64,000 bases of DNA from CAYXDO01 sp964463485 (GTDB taxonomy: Bacteria > Myxococcota > Kuafuiibacteriia > Kuafuiibacteriales > Kuafuiibacteriaceae): positions 74,031 to 138,030 of the forward strand of contig CAYXDO010000005.1 in the NCBI GenBank assembly GCA_964463485.1, in the 5' to 3' direction. The first letter of the stretch is position 1, and every line of letters begins with the position of its first letter. A program made the translations under genes and the position numbers. Under the pieces are notes generated by a model. It worked only from the letters and a program-made list of their open reading frames with translations, did not search any database and had not been told where the DNA came from. Positions 1-8,476 of this stretch are shown here, one piece after another.

Positions 1-377
1 CTCTCTCTCGCAGATCCCTGAAAAAGGGCTCCGAAACTCAGGCCGTGGACGTGCCCATACGTGCCCATGCCCGATTCACCGCTAAGTACAGGTCCTCGCA
101 AGTTCGTGACCACGGCCCCACCAGCGCCCACATGACGGCGAGATTACCCAGACCCGCCCGAACGAGCAGAGGACCGGCGTTGCCGCTGCCGCAACCGTTG
201 CGGTTGCCGTCGTCGCCGCCGTCCGACTCAGCTCAGACCGGCCGATGAACCCGTCCAAACGGGACGCCTCGGACGAATTCGAACTCGCCGAGCCGCGTAA
301 ACCCAACGCGAATCTCGAAGTCGGTGCTCGAAGTCGGATCAACTCGGGCTGGCCTCGAACTTGAATCTCAGGTCCGC
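1..377. other. Non-coding leader region
   Basis: I see no convincing gene here. The reading frames on both strands are short and low in complexity. The stretch holds a small tandem repeat (gtgcccat twice near 50-68), a GCC/CCG-rich run near 176-225, and at 82-114 a 33-bp sequence repeated near 34566. It ends at the start of the metalloprotease lipoprotein gene. Confidence 0.6.
82..114 (+). repeat. Dispersed 33-bp repeat, copy 1
   Basis: The sequence beginning ctaagtaca and ending gtgaccacg matches 34566-34598 at 29 of 33 positions without gaps. Both copies are intergenic and in the same orientation. The function is unknown; it may be the remnant of a small mobile element. Confidence 0.6.
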
Positions 378-1646
378 ATGTCAACCACGAAACTTCTTCC
401 CCTCCTCTTCATCTCCGCTGGCTGTGAGAGTATCTCCAACGTCTGCGAGCCCGAATGCAGCGCCGGCTACGCCTGCAGCGCGGGCCTTTGTCTACCTGCC
501 GACCAAGCCTGCGAGCCAAGCTGCTCGTTCGGTCACACATGCCAATCAGGTCAGTGCGTCCCAGTCCAAGCCGCGACAGCTCCGGCCGAAGTGATTCCGG
601 CCCCCGCACCCGTAGAGCTGCCTCCGACCGTCGCAAAGGAAATCGTCGACCTCGGAACCGTGAGCGCAGGAAGCTCCTTCGAAGTGGAGATTCCGAGCGG
701 CCTTCTGAGCTTCCAGCTCGACGCCATCAGCGACACCAACGACCTCGCGCTCTTCGTCGAGGCAACTACACCTCGAGGCGCGAAGTTCTTGGATGCCGCG
801 AATCGAGACGAGTACCTCCGACGCATTGCGCCGACCACAGGGATCGCGTCGATCCGCTACCCATTCGCGCCAACGGAAACTGCGGAGCCGGGCCGCTACA
901 CCTTTCGGATCGACTCGCGTCGTCCAACGTCGACGTTTCGATTGCGTGCCACCTGGTGCCGCGCACTTGGATCGGCGCTCGACGCCAACATCTTCCTCAT
1001 CGGCCATCCGAACCTCAACGCTGCCAACGCCCAGCAGCATCCGGGACTCACTCAGACCCTCGAGACCTTTCGACGCATCTACGCGTCGGCCGGGCTCACC
1101 ATCCGAAACGTCCGATTCGTGGACGTGTCTCAGCAGGACGCCGAGCGCTTCGGAGTCGTCGAATCGATGGAGGAGCTCGACGAGCTCTTCTGGCTCGGCA
1201 GCCGTTACTCCAACGATGACGCCCTGAACTTCTACATGATTCGGATGATCACGTTCGATGCTGGAGCCGGCGTCGTACTCGGTGTCGCGGGGGGCGTTCC
1301 TGGTTTGGCTTCGGCGGCCAATTGGCCGAGCCGCGGCGTCGCGGTTTCGGCGGCGTTCATGGATCGAGACTCGTGGACTGTCTCCACCACGATGGCGCAC
1401 GAAGGCGGGCACTACTTGGGACTCCGTCATCCGAACGAGCGCGAAGGAACGATGTTCGACCTGCTCACAGATACGCCCGAGTGCGGAGCCGACCGAGACG
1501 CGGATCGCGATGGTATAGTCTCCTATGTCGAGTGCGCTGGCCTCGGCGCTGAAAACTTGATGTTCTGGTCGGATGGTTCCACGGCGCCACCCCAAGTCAC
1601 GCCGCAGCAGATCGAAATGGCACGTCGAAGCTCGAGCCTCTTGTGA
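378..1646 (+). CDS. Secreted metzincin-type zinc metalloprotease lipoprotein
   Basis: 422 residues. The N-terminus is a lipoprotein signal with the lipobox cysteine at about residue 16 (FISAGC), followed to about residue 55 by two Cys-rich EGF-like or dickkopf-like motifs. The C-terminal domain carries HEGGHYLGLRH at residues 341-351, an exact metzincin zinc site (HExxHxxGxxH), and a Met-turn candidate (NLMFW) at about 395. This combination fits the M43 (pappalysin/cytophagalysin) group, which cleaves proteins outside the cell. The middle, residues 80-210, is beta-rich and resembles a pre-peptidase C-terminal type domain. The ATG at 378 is preferred over the upstream frame because the signal peptide begins there. 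It stands alone on the plus strand. Confidence 0.85.
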   Translation: MSTTKLLPLLFISAGCESISNVCEPECSAGYACSAGLCLPADQACEPSCSFGHTCQSGQCVPVQAATAPAEVIPAPAPVELPPTVAKEIVDLGTVSAGSSFEVEIPSGLLSFQLDAISDTNDLALFVEATTPRGAKFLDAANRDEYLRRIAPTTGIASIRYPFAPTETAEPGRYTFRIDSRRPTSTFRLRATWCRALGSALDANIFLIGHPNLNAANAQQHPGLTQTLETFRRIYASAGLTIRNVRFVDVSQQDAERFGVVESMEELDELFWLGSRYSNDDALNFYMIRMITFDAGAGVVLGVAGGVPGLASAANWPSRGVAVSAAFMDRDSWTVSTTMAHEGGHYLGLRHPNEREGTMFDLLTDTPECGADRDADRDGIVSYVECAGLGAENLMFWSDGSTAPPQVTPQQIEMARRSSSLL

Positions 1647-1733
1647 GCTCGGCACGAAGCCTGCAACTCAAAGCCAACATTCGAAGCTCCGAACTCGAAA
1701 AGGCACCCAAAGGAATCGAAAGGAATCGAAGTC

Positions 1734-2267
1734 ATGAGTCACAACAGCCTACGTTCAACCCTCACCCTCGTCTTCATCGTTGCCTCTTCAGTCCAGGCTC
1801 GCGCGCAGAGTGTCGAGGAGTCAGTCAGCTTGGAGCTGTCTGGGTTCGAAGAAGTACCGACCTTTGAAGATTTGACGAAAAAGTACGGCATGGCGCCTGC
1901 GACCGCTGCGGTGCTCGCGCTCGCCGACGATGAGTCAGCACGACCCTTCCTTCGTGCCCGCGCGCTCGCGCTCTTGGGTCAGAGCGAGAGCCCGGAGGCG
2001 CTGCCGGTCATCCGCCGCGCGCTGAGCACTCCCGAGCAACCCTTCACCATCCTCTTTGCCGCAGTCAGCGCGGCCGGGCGCAAAGGCAATGGTCTCGTCG
2101 AAGCCCTTCGTCCACACCTCGACTCCGAAGACGTCCACCTCCGCGAAGTGGCCATTGGATCGCTCGCGAAGATCGGCACTCCGGAGAGCAAGCGGCTCTT
2201 GGCGACCAGACGGCCCAAGGAGACGAGCCCGATGCTGAAACGGAAGCTCGCCGAGCTCGACCGCTGA
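1734..2267 (+). CDS. Exported HEAT-repeat-like protein
   Basis: 177 residues with a signal peptide (hydrophobic LTLVFIVASS, probable cleavage after ARA near residue 24). The rest is helical, with PFLRARALALLG and HLREVAIGSLAKIGTPESK, the alternating pattern of HEAT or PBS-lyase HEAT-like repeats. Such proteins serve as periplasmic binding scaffolds; no catalytic residue is evident. A purine-rich aaggaatcg sequence occurs twice just upstream of the ATG and may supply the ribosome-binding site. No partner is obvious from the neighbourhood. Confidence 0.75.
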   Translation: MSHNSLRSTLTLVFIVASSVQARAQSVEESVSLELSGFEEVPTFEDLTKKYGMAPATAAVLALADDESARPFLRARALALLGQSESPEALPVIRRALSTPEQPFTILFAAVSAAGRKGNGLVEALRPHLDSEDVHLREVAIGSLAKIGTPESKRLLATRRPKETSPMLKRKLAELDR

Positions 2268-2301
2268 GTTTGAACGACTGTACGAGTTGATACCCATCGG
2301 G

Positions 2302-3126
2302 TCAGATGCCAAAGACCCTCTTCGCGTTCTCTCCGAGAAACGAGCTTCGTGCCTCTGGTGACAGACCCAACTCATCGACCTGTTCGAGGCACTCGCTGGG
2401 CATGATCATCGGATAGTTGCTCCCAAAGAGCACCTTCTTCCCTCCGTGACTCTTCATGTACTCGACCAGCTCGGCTGGGTAACGCTTCGATTTGTAGGCC
2501 GAGGTATCGATGTAGACATTGGGATACTTGGTCGCCAGAGAAATCATCTCGAGCGTCCACGGATGTCCGATGTGGCCGCCCACGATCGTGAGCTCCGGAA
2601 AGTCGAGCGCGACCTCGTCTAAGTACGGGATGGGTCGGCCAGGATCGGACGGACCGAGCGGGCCGGTGTGACCGACCTGAAGGCAGAACGGGACCCCGAG
2701 CTGGACACACTCGGCATACAACGGGTAGTAGCGCCGATCGTTCGGCGGGAGATTCCAGAGCCACGGCAGCACGCGAAGGCCCTTGAACCCGAGATCCTTC
2801 ACACATCTGCGGAGCTCCAAGACGGCGGCCATGGGTCGGGACAAATCGACCGCGGCCACGCCAACCAGCCGATCGGGGTGGGCAGCTACGACGGACGCCA
2901 CGTGCTCATTCGACAGAATCGGTCCGCTCGGACCCCACCACGCCGAGACGAGCGCGCGATCGATATGCGCGGCGTCGAGCGCGGCCAGCGTGAGCTCGGA
3001 GGGGATCTGGTCGGGGAGAGTCGTAGGATCGATGTCACGCCAACGCAGCAGGGGCGCGAACATGGGGTGACGCAAGAAAGGCGCGGTCGGGTGTTGAATC
3101 CAAGCATCGATGATCACGGTGATCAT
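2302..3126 (-). CDS. Amidohydrolase-2 family protein
   Basis: 274 residues. It has the TIM-barrel amidohydrolase-2 pattern: a beta-1 strand (IIDAWIQHP), QVGHTG, GGHIGHPW and a C-terminal LFGSNYPM. In most family members beta-1 carries HxH and the last motif has Asp (GSDYP); here the first His is absent and Asn replaces Asp. As I recall, a subfamily in actinobacteria and deltaproteobacteria shares these features, so the metal site is probably altered rather than broken. The start chosen (MITVIID) gives a normal family length; the longer frame to 3438 would overlap the divergent pfkA gene. Substrate unknown; decarboxylase or hydrolase activity on a cyclic compound is typical. Confidence 0.85.
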   Translation of the reverse strand: MITVIIDAWIQHPTAPFLRHPMFAPLLRWRDIDPTTLPDQIPSELTLAALDAAHIDRALVSAWWGPSGPILSNEHVASVVAAHPDRLVGVAAVDLSRPMAAVLELRRCVKDLGFKGLRVLPWLWNLPPNDRRYYPLYAECVQLGVPFCLQVGHTGPLGPSDPGRPIPYLDEVALDFPELTIVGGHIGHPWTLEMISLATKYPNVYIDTSAYKSKRYPAELVEYMKSHGGKKVLFGSNYPMIMPSECLEQVDELGLSPEARSSFLGENAKRVFGI

Positions 3127-3228
3127 TCTGCGGGAGATCTCGTCGGAAGGGGAGCCGGACGAGAATCGGCGCGCTGGCGAAGCACCAGGCTTGATTTGGG
3201 GCTTGGGGAGGGGTGTGGTGCTCCTGCG

Positions 3229-4332
<1,104 letters not shown>

Positions 4333-4393
4333 TCGTGCACTTCTGCGGAAATTCCGAGCTTCCTCGAATTCGCCTTTGCGCTATAGAGGCGCC

Positions 4394-4891
4394 ATGACGT
4401 CCTGGCTTCGGCCCTTGGTCCTCGGACCGGCTTTCGGCGTTCTCGGCTGCACCGCCGCGACCACCCCTCCGAACACCGTCCCTGTCGCTCACATGGCCGA
4501 GTCGACCTACCTCACCGAAGAGATTCGCGAGGTCGTTCGCAGCTCGATGAGCACTCATGGCAAGGAAGTTCAGCCCTTGCTCTGGTCGACGCTCTTTCTC
4601 GACCTCGACTGGACCGCAAAACATGCTGCGGCCATCGCGAACGGCCCTCGACTGCATCGCGACGAGGATCCGAAGGTCCCCAAAGACGAGCGCATGCCGG
4701 AGCGCCTGGTGAAGCTCGACGCCGAGCTCGCCGAAGCGGCGCGTGGCCTGGAAAAGCTCGCCGCCGCCAAGGAGCCCATCACGCCGGCGCAGCTCGCGGA
4801 GGCCTTTGGAGAGACGGTCAAAGTCTGCGTTCGCTGCCACGCCACGTACCTCTTCCCTGGCGAGCACATCGAACGGGCCAAAGAACGCTGA
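4394..4891 (+). CDS. Putative c-type cytochrome lipoprotein
   Basis: 165 residues. The N-terminus (PAFGVLGC) is a lipoprotein signal with the lipidated Cys near residue 19. A single CVRCH haem-c attachment motif lies at residues 145-149, close to the C-terminus, and the intervening region is helical and charged. This layout, helical bundle then C-terminal CxxCH, resembles the cytochrome c'/c556 group. The motif is seen directly; haem binding is inferred. It is followed 69 bp later by an OPT transporter gene on the same strand. Confidence 0.7.
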   Translation: MTSWLRPLVLGPAFGVLGCTAATTPPNTVPVAHMAESTYLTEEIREVVRSSMSTHGKEVQPLLWSTLFLDLDWTAKHAAAIANGPRLHRDEDPKVPKDERMPERLVKLDAELAEAARGLEKLAAAKEPITPAQLAEAFGETVKVCVRCHATYLFPGEHIERAKER

Positions 4892-4960
4892 CTCGCAAGC
4901 TCGCGACGCTACATTGTCGGATTGCAGCGGCCGAGCGCTCCTCGTACAAGGCTCGCGCGA

Positions 4961-6865
4961 ATGGCGCTGAAACATCTCTCCGACGAACAAATCCGCGACT
5001 GGACCCTCGAGCAGAAAGACCGCTGGTGGCTCGAGAACGTCTACAAAGGCGACATGCCGCAACTCACCTTGCGGTCCGGCGCCACCGGAATGCTGCTCGG
5101 CGGCGTCCTCTCGCTCACGAACCTCTACGTGGGCGCCAAGACCGGCTGGACCCTCGGCGTCGGCATCACGAGCGTGATCCTCGCCTTCGCCCTCTTCAAA
5201 GTCTTCTCGAAGATATCCAAGGGGAATGACTTCACCGTCCTCGAAAACAACTGCATGCAGTCCATCGCCACCGCCGCGGGCTACATGACTGCGCCCCTCA
5301 TTTCGAGCCTCGCCGCCTATATGATCGTGACCGACACCGTCGTTCCCATGGCCACCGCGATGGTGTGGATGTCATCGATCTCCCTGCTCGGAGTGCTCTT
5401 TGCGTTCCCGCTCAAGAAGCGATTCATCAACGATGAACAACTCCCGTTTCCCGAAGGTCGCGCCGCAGGCGTGGTCATGGATGCGCTCCATACCGGCGAC
5501 GCACAGTCGGGGCTACTCAAGGCAAAGATACTCATCGTGACGGGCCTCGGCGCTGCCCTCCTGAAAATCGGCCAGAGTGTCCCCATCCTCGAAAAATTGA
5601 AGCTCGGACTCCTCGCGATCCCTGAATTTCTCGACGACTGGGTCTACAAACTCACCGTGCTCAAAATTCGAGGAGTCGACCTGCGCGAGCTCACGGTGCG
5701 CCCAGACACCGACTTCGTCATGATGGCAGCCGGCGGGCTCATGGGGATCCGGACCGGAGTCAGCATCATGATCGGAGCCATCATCAACTACCTCTTCCTC
5801 GCTCCCTGGGCGATCGGCGCCGGCGATGTCAAAGGCAAGCTCGTCGAAGGTGTCACTCACTATGGGTTTCGAGCGATCACCTTCTGGGCGCTCTGGGGCG
5901 GCGTGGCGATGATGACTACGGCCTCTCTGTTCGCGTTCTTCAGCAAGCCGCAGATCCTCATCAGCGCGTTCAGGGGACTCGCCGGCAAGAAGGACGCGTC
6001 CAAGGGGAGCGACGTGCTCAAAGACATCGAGCTGCCGATGAAGGTTTTTGTGATCGGCATCCCCGTGCTCGGAACCATCGTCGTCCTGCTCGCCCATTTT
6101 TTCTTCGACGTCTCGTTGGTGCTCGGAGCGATCGCGATTCCGATGATCTTCATCTTCACACTCATCGCCGTAAACTCGACCGCGCTGACCTCGATCACAC
6201 CCACCGGAGCGCTCGGGAAGCTCACGCAGCTCACCTACGGCGTGCTCGCGCCGGGCAACATCAAGACCAACCTCATGACCGCAGGAATCACCGGTGAGGT
6301 CGCCGGCCACGCCTCGAACCTGCTCATGGACATCAAGCCTGGGTACATGCTCGGCGCCAAGCCGCGACAGCAAGCGGTCGGCCACGCGCTCGGGATCATG
6401 GCCGGAGCCATGGTGTCAGTGCCGGTTTTCTACCTCGTATTCCTCCGCAACGGACCGGCCAATCTCATCACGGACCAATATCCGATGCCGGCGGCGAGCA
6501 TCTGGAAGGCGGTCGCCGAAGCGCTCACCAAGGGTCTCGACAACCTCGTGCCCTCTGCACAGTGGATGGCCCTGATCGGCGCGATCTGCGGCATCGTGCT
6601 CGAAGGGATCAAGCTCGCGACCAAGGGGCGCTTCTGGATCTCGGGAGTGGGGATCGGGCTGGCGTTCGTCATTCCATTCAACACATGCCTGGCGATGTTC
6701 ATCGGCGCCGCGATATTTTGGCTCGCCGAGACTCTCCTGAAGAACAAGGAGTCCGGAAGTTACAAAGTGCTGGTCGAGAACATGGAGCCGACCTGCGCCG
6801 GAGTCATCGCCGGCGGTGCACTCACGGGCATCGCGATCACGATCATCGAGAACTTCGCCCTCTGA
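4961..6865 (+). CDS. OPT-family oligopeptide/metal-chelate transporter
   Basis: 634 residues, a polytopic membrane protein with roughly 14 hydrophobic segments. The N-terminal part (QLTLRSGATGMLLGG, LTNLYVGAKTGWTLGVG) is the conserved opening of the OPT (oligopeptide transporter/YSL) family, and EGRAAGVVM is another family landmark. Members import oligopeptides or metal-siderophore chelates by proton coupling. The ATG at 4961 precedes the conserved cytoplasmic N-terminus. The preceding haem-c-like lipoprotein is on the same strand, but coupling is not shown. Confidence 0.92.
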   Translation: MALKHLSDEQIRDWTLEQKDRWWLENVYKGDMPQLTLRSGATGMLLGGVLSLTNLYVGAKTGWTLGVGITSVILAFALFKVFSKISKGNDFTVLENNCMQSIATAAGYMTAPLISSLAAYMIVTDTVVPMATAMVWMSSISLLGVLFAFPLKKRFINDEQLPFPEGRAAGVVMDALHTGDAQSGLLKAKILIVTGLGAALLKIGQSVPILEKLKLGLLAIPEFLDDWVYKLTVLKIRGVDLRELTVRPDTDFVMMAAGGLMGIRTGVSIMIGAIINYLFLAPWAIGAGDVKGKLVEGVTHYGFRAITFWALWGGVAMMTTASLFAFFSKPQILISAFRGLAGKKDASKGSDVLKDIELPMKVFVIGIPVLGTIVVLLAHFFFDVSLVLGAIAIPMIFIFTLIAVNSTALTSITPTGALGKLTQLTYGVLAPGNIKTNLMTAGITGEVAGHASNLLMDIKPGYMLGAKPRQQAVGHALGIMAGAMVSVPVFYLVFLRNGPANLITDQYPMPAASIWKAVAEALTKGLDNLVPSAQWMALIGAICGIVLEGIKLATKGRFWISGVGIGLAFVIPFNTCLAMFIGAAIFWLAETLLKNKESGSYKVLVENMEPTCAGVIAGGALTGIAITIIENFAL

Positions 6866-6911
6866 GACGTACCTCTGTACACTTGACCAGGTAGGACGTA
6901 CGCCTAGCCCC

Positions 6912-6939
6912 TGGGGGCGCAGGCATCTTGCTTCGCGGA
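6912..6939 (-). repeat. Palindromic dispersed repeat, truncated copy
   Basis: On the minus strand this reads ccgcgaagc followed directly by aagatgcctgcgc. That is the copy at 63949-63985 with a 12-bp deletion removing one arm of the palindrome. It belongs to the same family as the copies near 10985, 11048, 63886 and 63961. Confidence 0.6.
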
Positions 6940-6948
6940 CGCCCAAGC

Positions 6949-7299
6949 TTACTGCGGTGGAATTGCTTGGGCTTCGACGACCTCAGCCCGATCGGGTAGC
7001 TTGAGGCGAATTTCGAGTTCGAGTTCGAGTTCGAGCACGAGCACGAGCACGAACAAGCACGAGCACGAACGAGCACGAGCACGAACGAGCACGAGCACGA
7101 ACGAGCACGAGCACGAATGCCACACGCGAATTCCGAGACTCGTCGACTTCTAGAATCGGACGAGGACGACATGCGGTGGAATGTACGGAGTTTCGTGCTC
7201 GTCCTCGTTCGTGCTCGTGCTCGTGCTCGTTCGTGCTCATGCTCGTGAGATTTCGAGGGCTTACGGTAGGGAAGCTCAAGGTCTATTTCCACCGCAGTA
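6949..7299. repeat. Element bounded by 13-bp inverted repeats
   Basis: The sequence tactgcggtggaa at about 6950-6962 is matched by its exact reverse complement ttccaccgcagta at about 7287-7299. A third, partial copy (tgcggtggaat) lies near 7172. The enclosed segment of about 350 bp holds the two opposed hexamer arrays. The form resembles a miniature inverted-repeat element, but no target-site duplication was established. Confidence 0.5.
7015..7249. repeat. Opposed hexanucleotide arrays (GAGTTC/GAGCAC)
   Basis: From about 7015 to 7118 the sequence is GAGTTC units changing to GAGCAC units with interspersed GAAC. From 7193 to 7249 the array recurs as the reverse complement (gtgctcgtgctcgttc type). 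The arms of about 50 bp are nearly complementary and could form a large hairpin or cruciform around a unique loop of about 75 bp. Confidence 0.8.
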
Positions 7300-7317
7300 G
7301 TCCTGTCCGAACAGGAC
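7300..7317. promoter_or_regulatory. Perfect 7-bp hairpin upstream of a lipoprotein gene
   Basis: The sequence gtcctgt-ccga-acaggac is a perfect inverted repeat with a 4-base loop, about 120 bp before the next gene. It could be a regulator site or part of the repeat element next to it. There is no T-run to make it an intrinsic terminator. Confidence 0.4.
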
Positions 7318-7435
7318 GTTGGGGCTGTGGGACTGAGCGTAACCTAGCCAGGCGCGCTCTGGTCGAGGTAACATCCAGGGCCAGGGCTGGGCCTGGTCAA
7401 TGCCATGGCACAGCCACTGCAGCCAGAGGCTCGAT

Positions 7436-8476
7436 ATGGTGATGAATCGCTTAGCCCTCCTCAGTCTTGCCTTGCTCGTGGCCTGCGGGCCCACCCCTAG
7501 CGAAGAAGCGCCGTGCGAGGACGTGTACATGACGCTGCCACCGTCCGGCAGTGGGTTGGTCCTGAACTGCGCGGGGACGGAAGCTCTGCTGATCAATCCC
7601 GAGAAGGAAGTGGCCGACCTCGCTATCGAAAGCACCACATTTTTCGGTGAAGCCGAGACCTACTCATCGGCGTTTCAGGCCTTTCGGATCACCACCCTGA
7701 ATGAGGAGCCGGGCAATGAGCTTCTGGCGTACCTCCAATTTCGCGACCTAGACCCAAGCGGCGTTCCCTCGACGACCGTGCGTCAGACGATTGATATTCA
7801 CGTCCAGATCGTAGGAGCCGATGAGCCCATTCGGCCGAAGATCGTCGTCTACGACATCGACTCTCAATGGGACGAAGAGAATTTTCCCGACCCTACGAAG
7901 CCCGTGACTGTCTATGACCAAATCTTCCTCGGCGCGGATATCGCTGGGCTCCAGCCGGAGGAGGTCGCGTTCAGTTGGGGGCTGGTTGGATCAACCAACC
8001 CGAGGATGAACATCAAGATCGGAGAGGAATCCGGTTCCAGCATCGATCGGTGGGAGTGCACACCGGAGATGGCGGCGAAAAACCGCTGCGCGCGGTATCA
8101 GCCGCTAGGTCTGGGCAAAGTGCAGATCGAGCTCCGCGCCGCCCGACTGTCGGACAGCGAGACTTACTCCGCGAGGATCGTGTTCGATGTCGTCGAAACG
8201 GCCTTCGTGATGACTCCGGACGAGGTCCTCCCCGCGGAAAAAGTACGTGCAACGGCCGTCGATGTCTGGGATGGCAAGCCGGTCAAGGAATGGAAGTGGG
8301 CACTCATGAACGTGGGTGAAGTCTCGCCGCACCCCTGGAAGTGGGAGCATGCGGAAGTCGTGCGAGAAGGCCCCGTCGCGGAGTTCCAGATTCCCGGCCG
8401 CTACAACGGAATCTCGCTGCAAATGACTTTCGACGATGGATCTAGGTCATTGGTCGAGCATATGTTTCGCTATTGA
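7436..8476 (+). CDS. Lipoprotein of unknown function
   Basis: 346 residues. A lipoprotein signal (LSLALLVACGP) is evident. After it come beta-rich, Ig-like stretches separated by acidic segments and a Cys pair (CEDVY, LNCAG); residues in the last third look like a repeated beta-sandwich. I do not recognise a family. The ATG at 7436 is chosen, with a second ATG two codons later equally possible. The 3' end overlaps by 7 bp the stop region of the convergent 874-residue lipoprotein gene. Confidence 0.75.
   Translation: MVMNRLALLSLALLVACGPTPSEEAPCEDVYMTLPPSGSGLVLNCAGTEALLINPEKEVADLAIESTTFFGEAETYSSAFQAFRITTLNEEPGNELLAYLQFRDLDPSGVPSTTVRQTIDIHVQIVGADEPIRPKIVVYDIDSQWDEENFPDPTKPVTVYDQIFLGADIAGLQPEEVAFSWGLVGSTNPRMNIKIGEESGSSIDRWECTPEMAAKNRCARYQPLGLGKVQIELRAARLSDSETYSARIVFDVVETAFVMTPDEVLPAEKVRATAVDVWDGKPVKEWKWALMNVGEVSPHPWKWEHAEVVREGPVAEFQIPGRYNGISLQMTFDDGSRSLVEHMFRY

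Larger units (their letters stand above)
6866..7435. other. 570-bp non-coding region rich in repeats
   Basis: No credible gene. It contains, in order, a partial copy of the window's palindromic repeat (6912-6939), one arm of a 13-bp inverted repeat, a long array of GAGTTC/GAGCAC hexamers, its inverted partner on the other side of a short spacer, the second 13-bp arm and an 18-bp hairpin. Frames here translate to monotonous Arg/Ala/Thr or Ser/Cys runs. Confidence 0.8.

Noticed and set aside
82..384. Minus-strand 100-residue frame near the left end
   Set aside because: It is low in complexity (Ala/Thr runs from a GCC-rich stretch), has no domain and overlaps the start of the metalloprotease gene.
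6843..7292. Minus-strand frames with Arg/Ala/Thr runs over the hexamer arrays
   Set aside because: The open frames are produced by the GAGCAC period. They have no ribosome site, no domain and run into the OPT gene.
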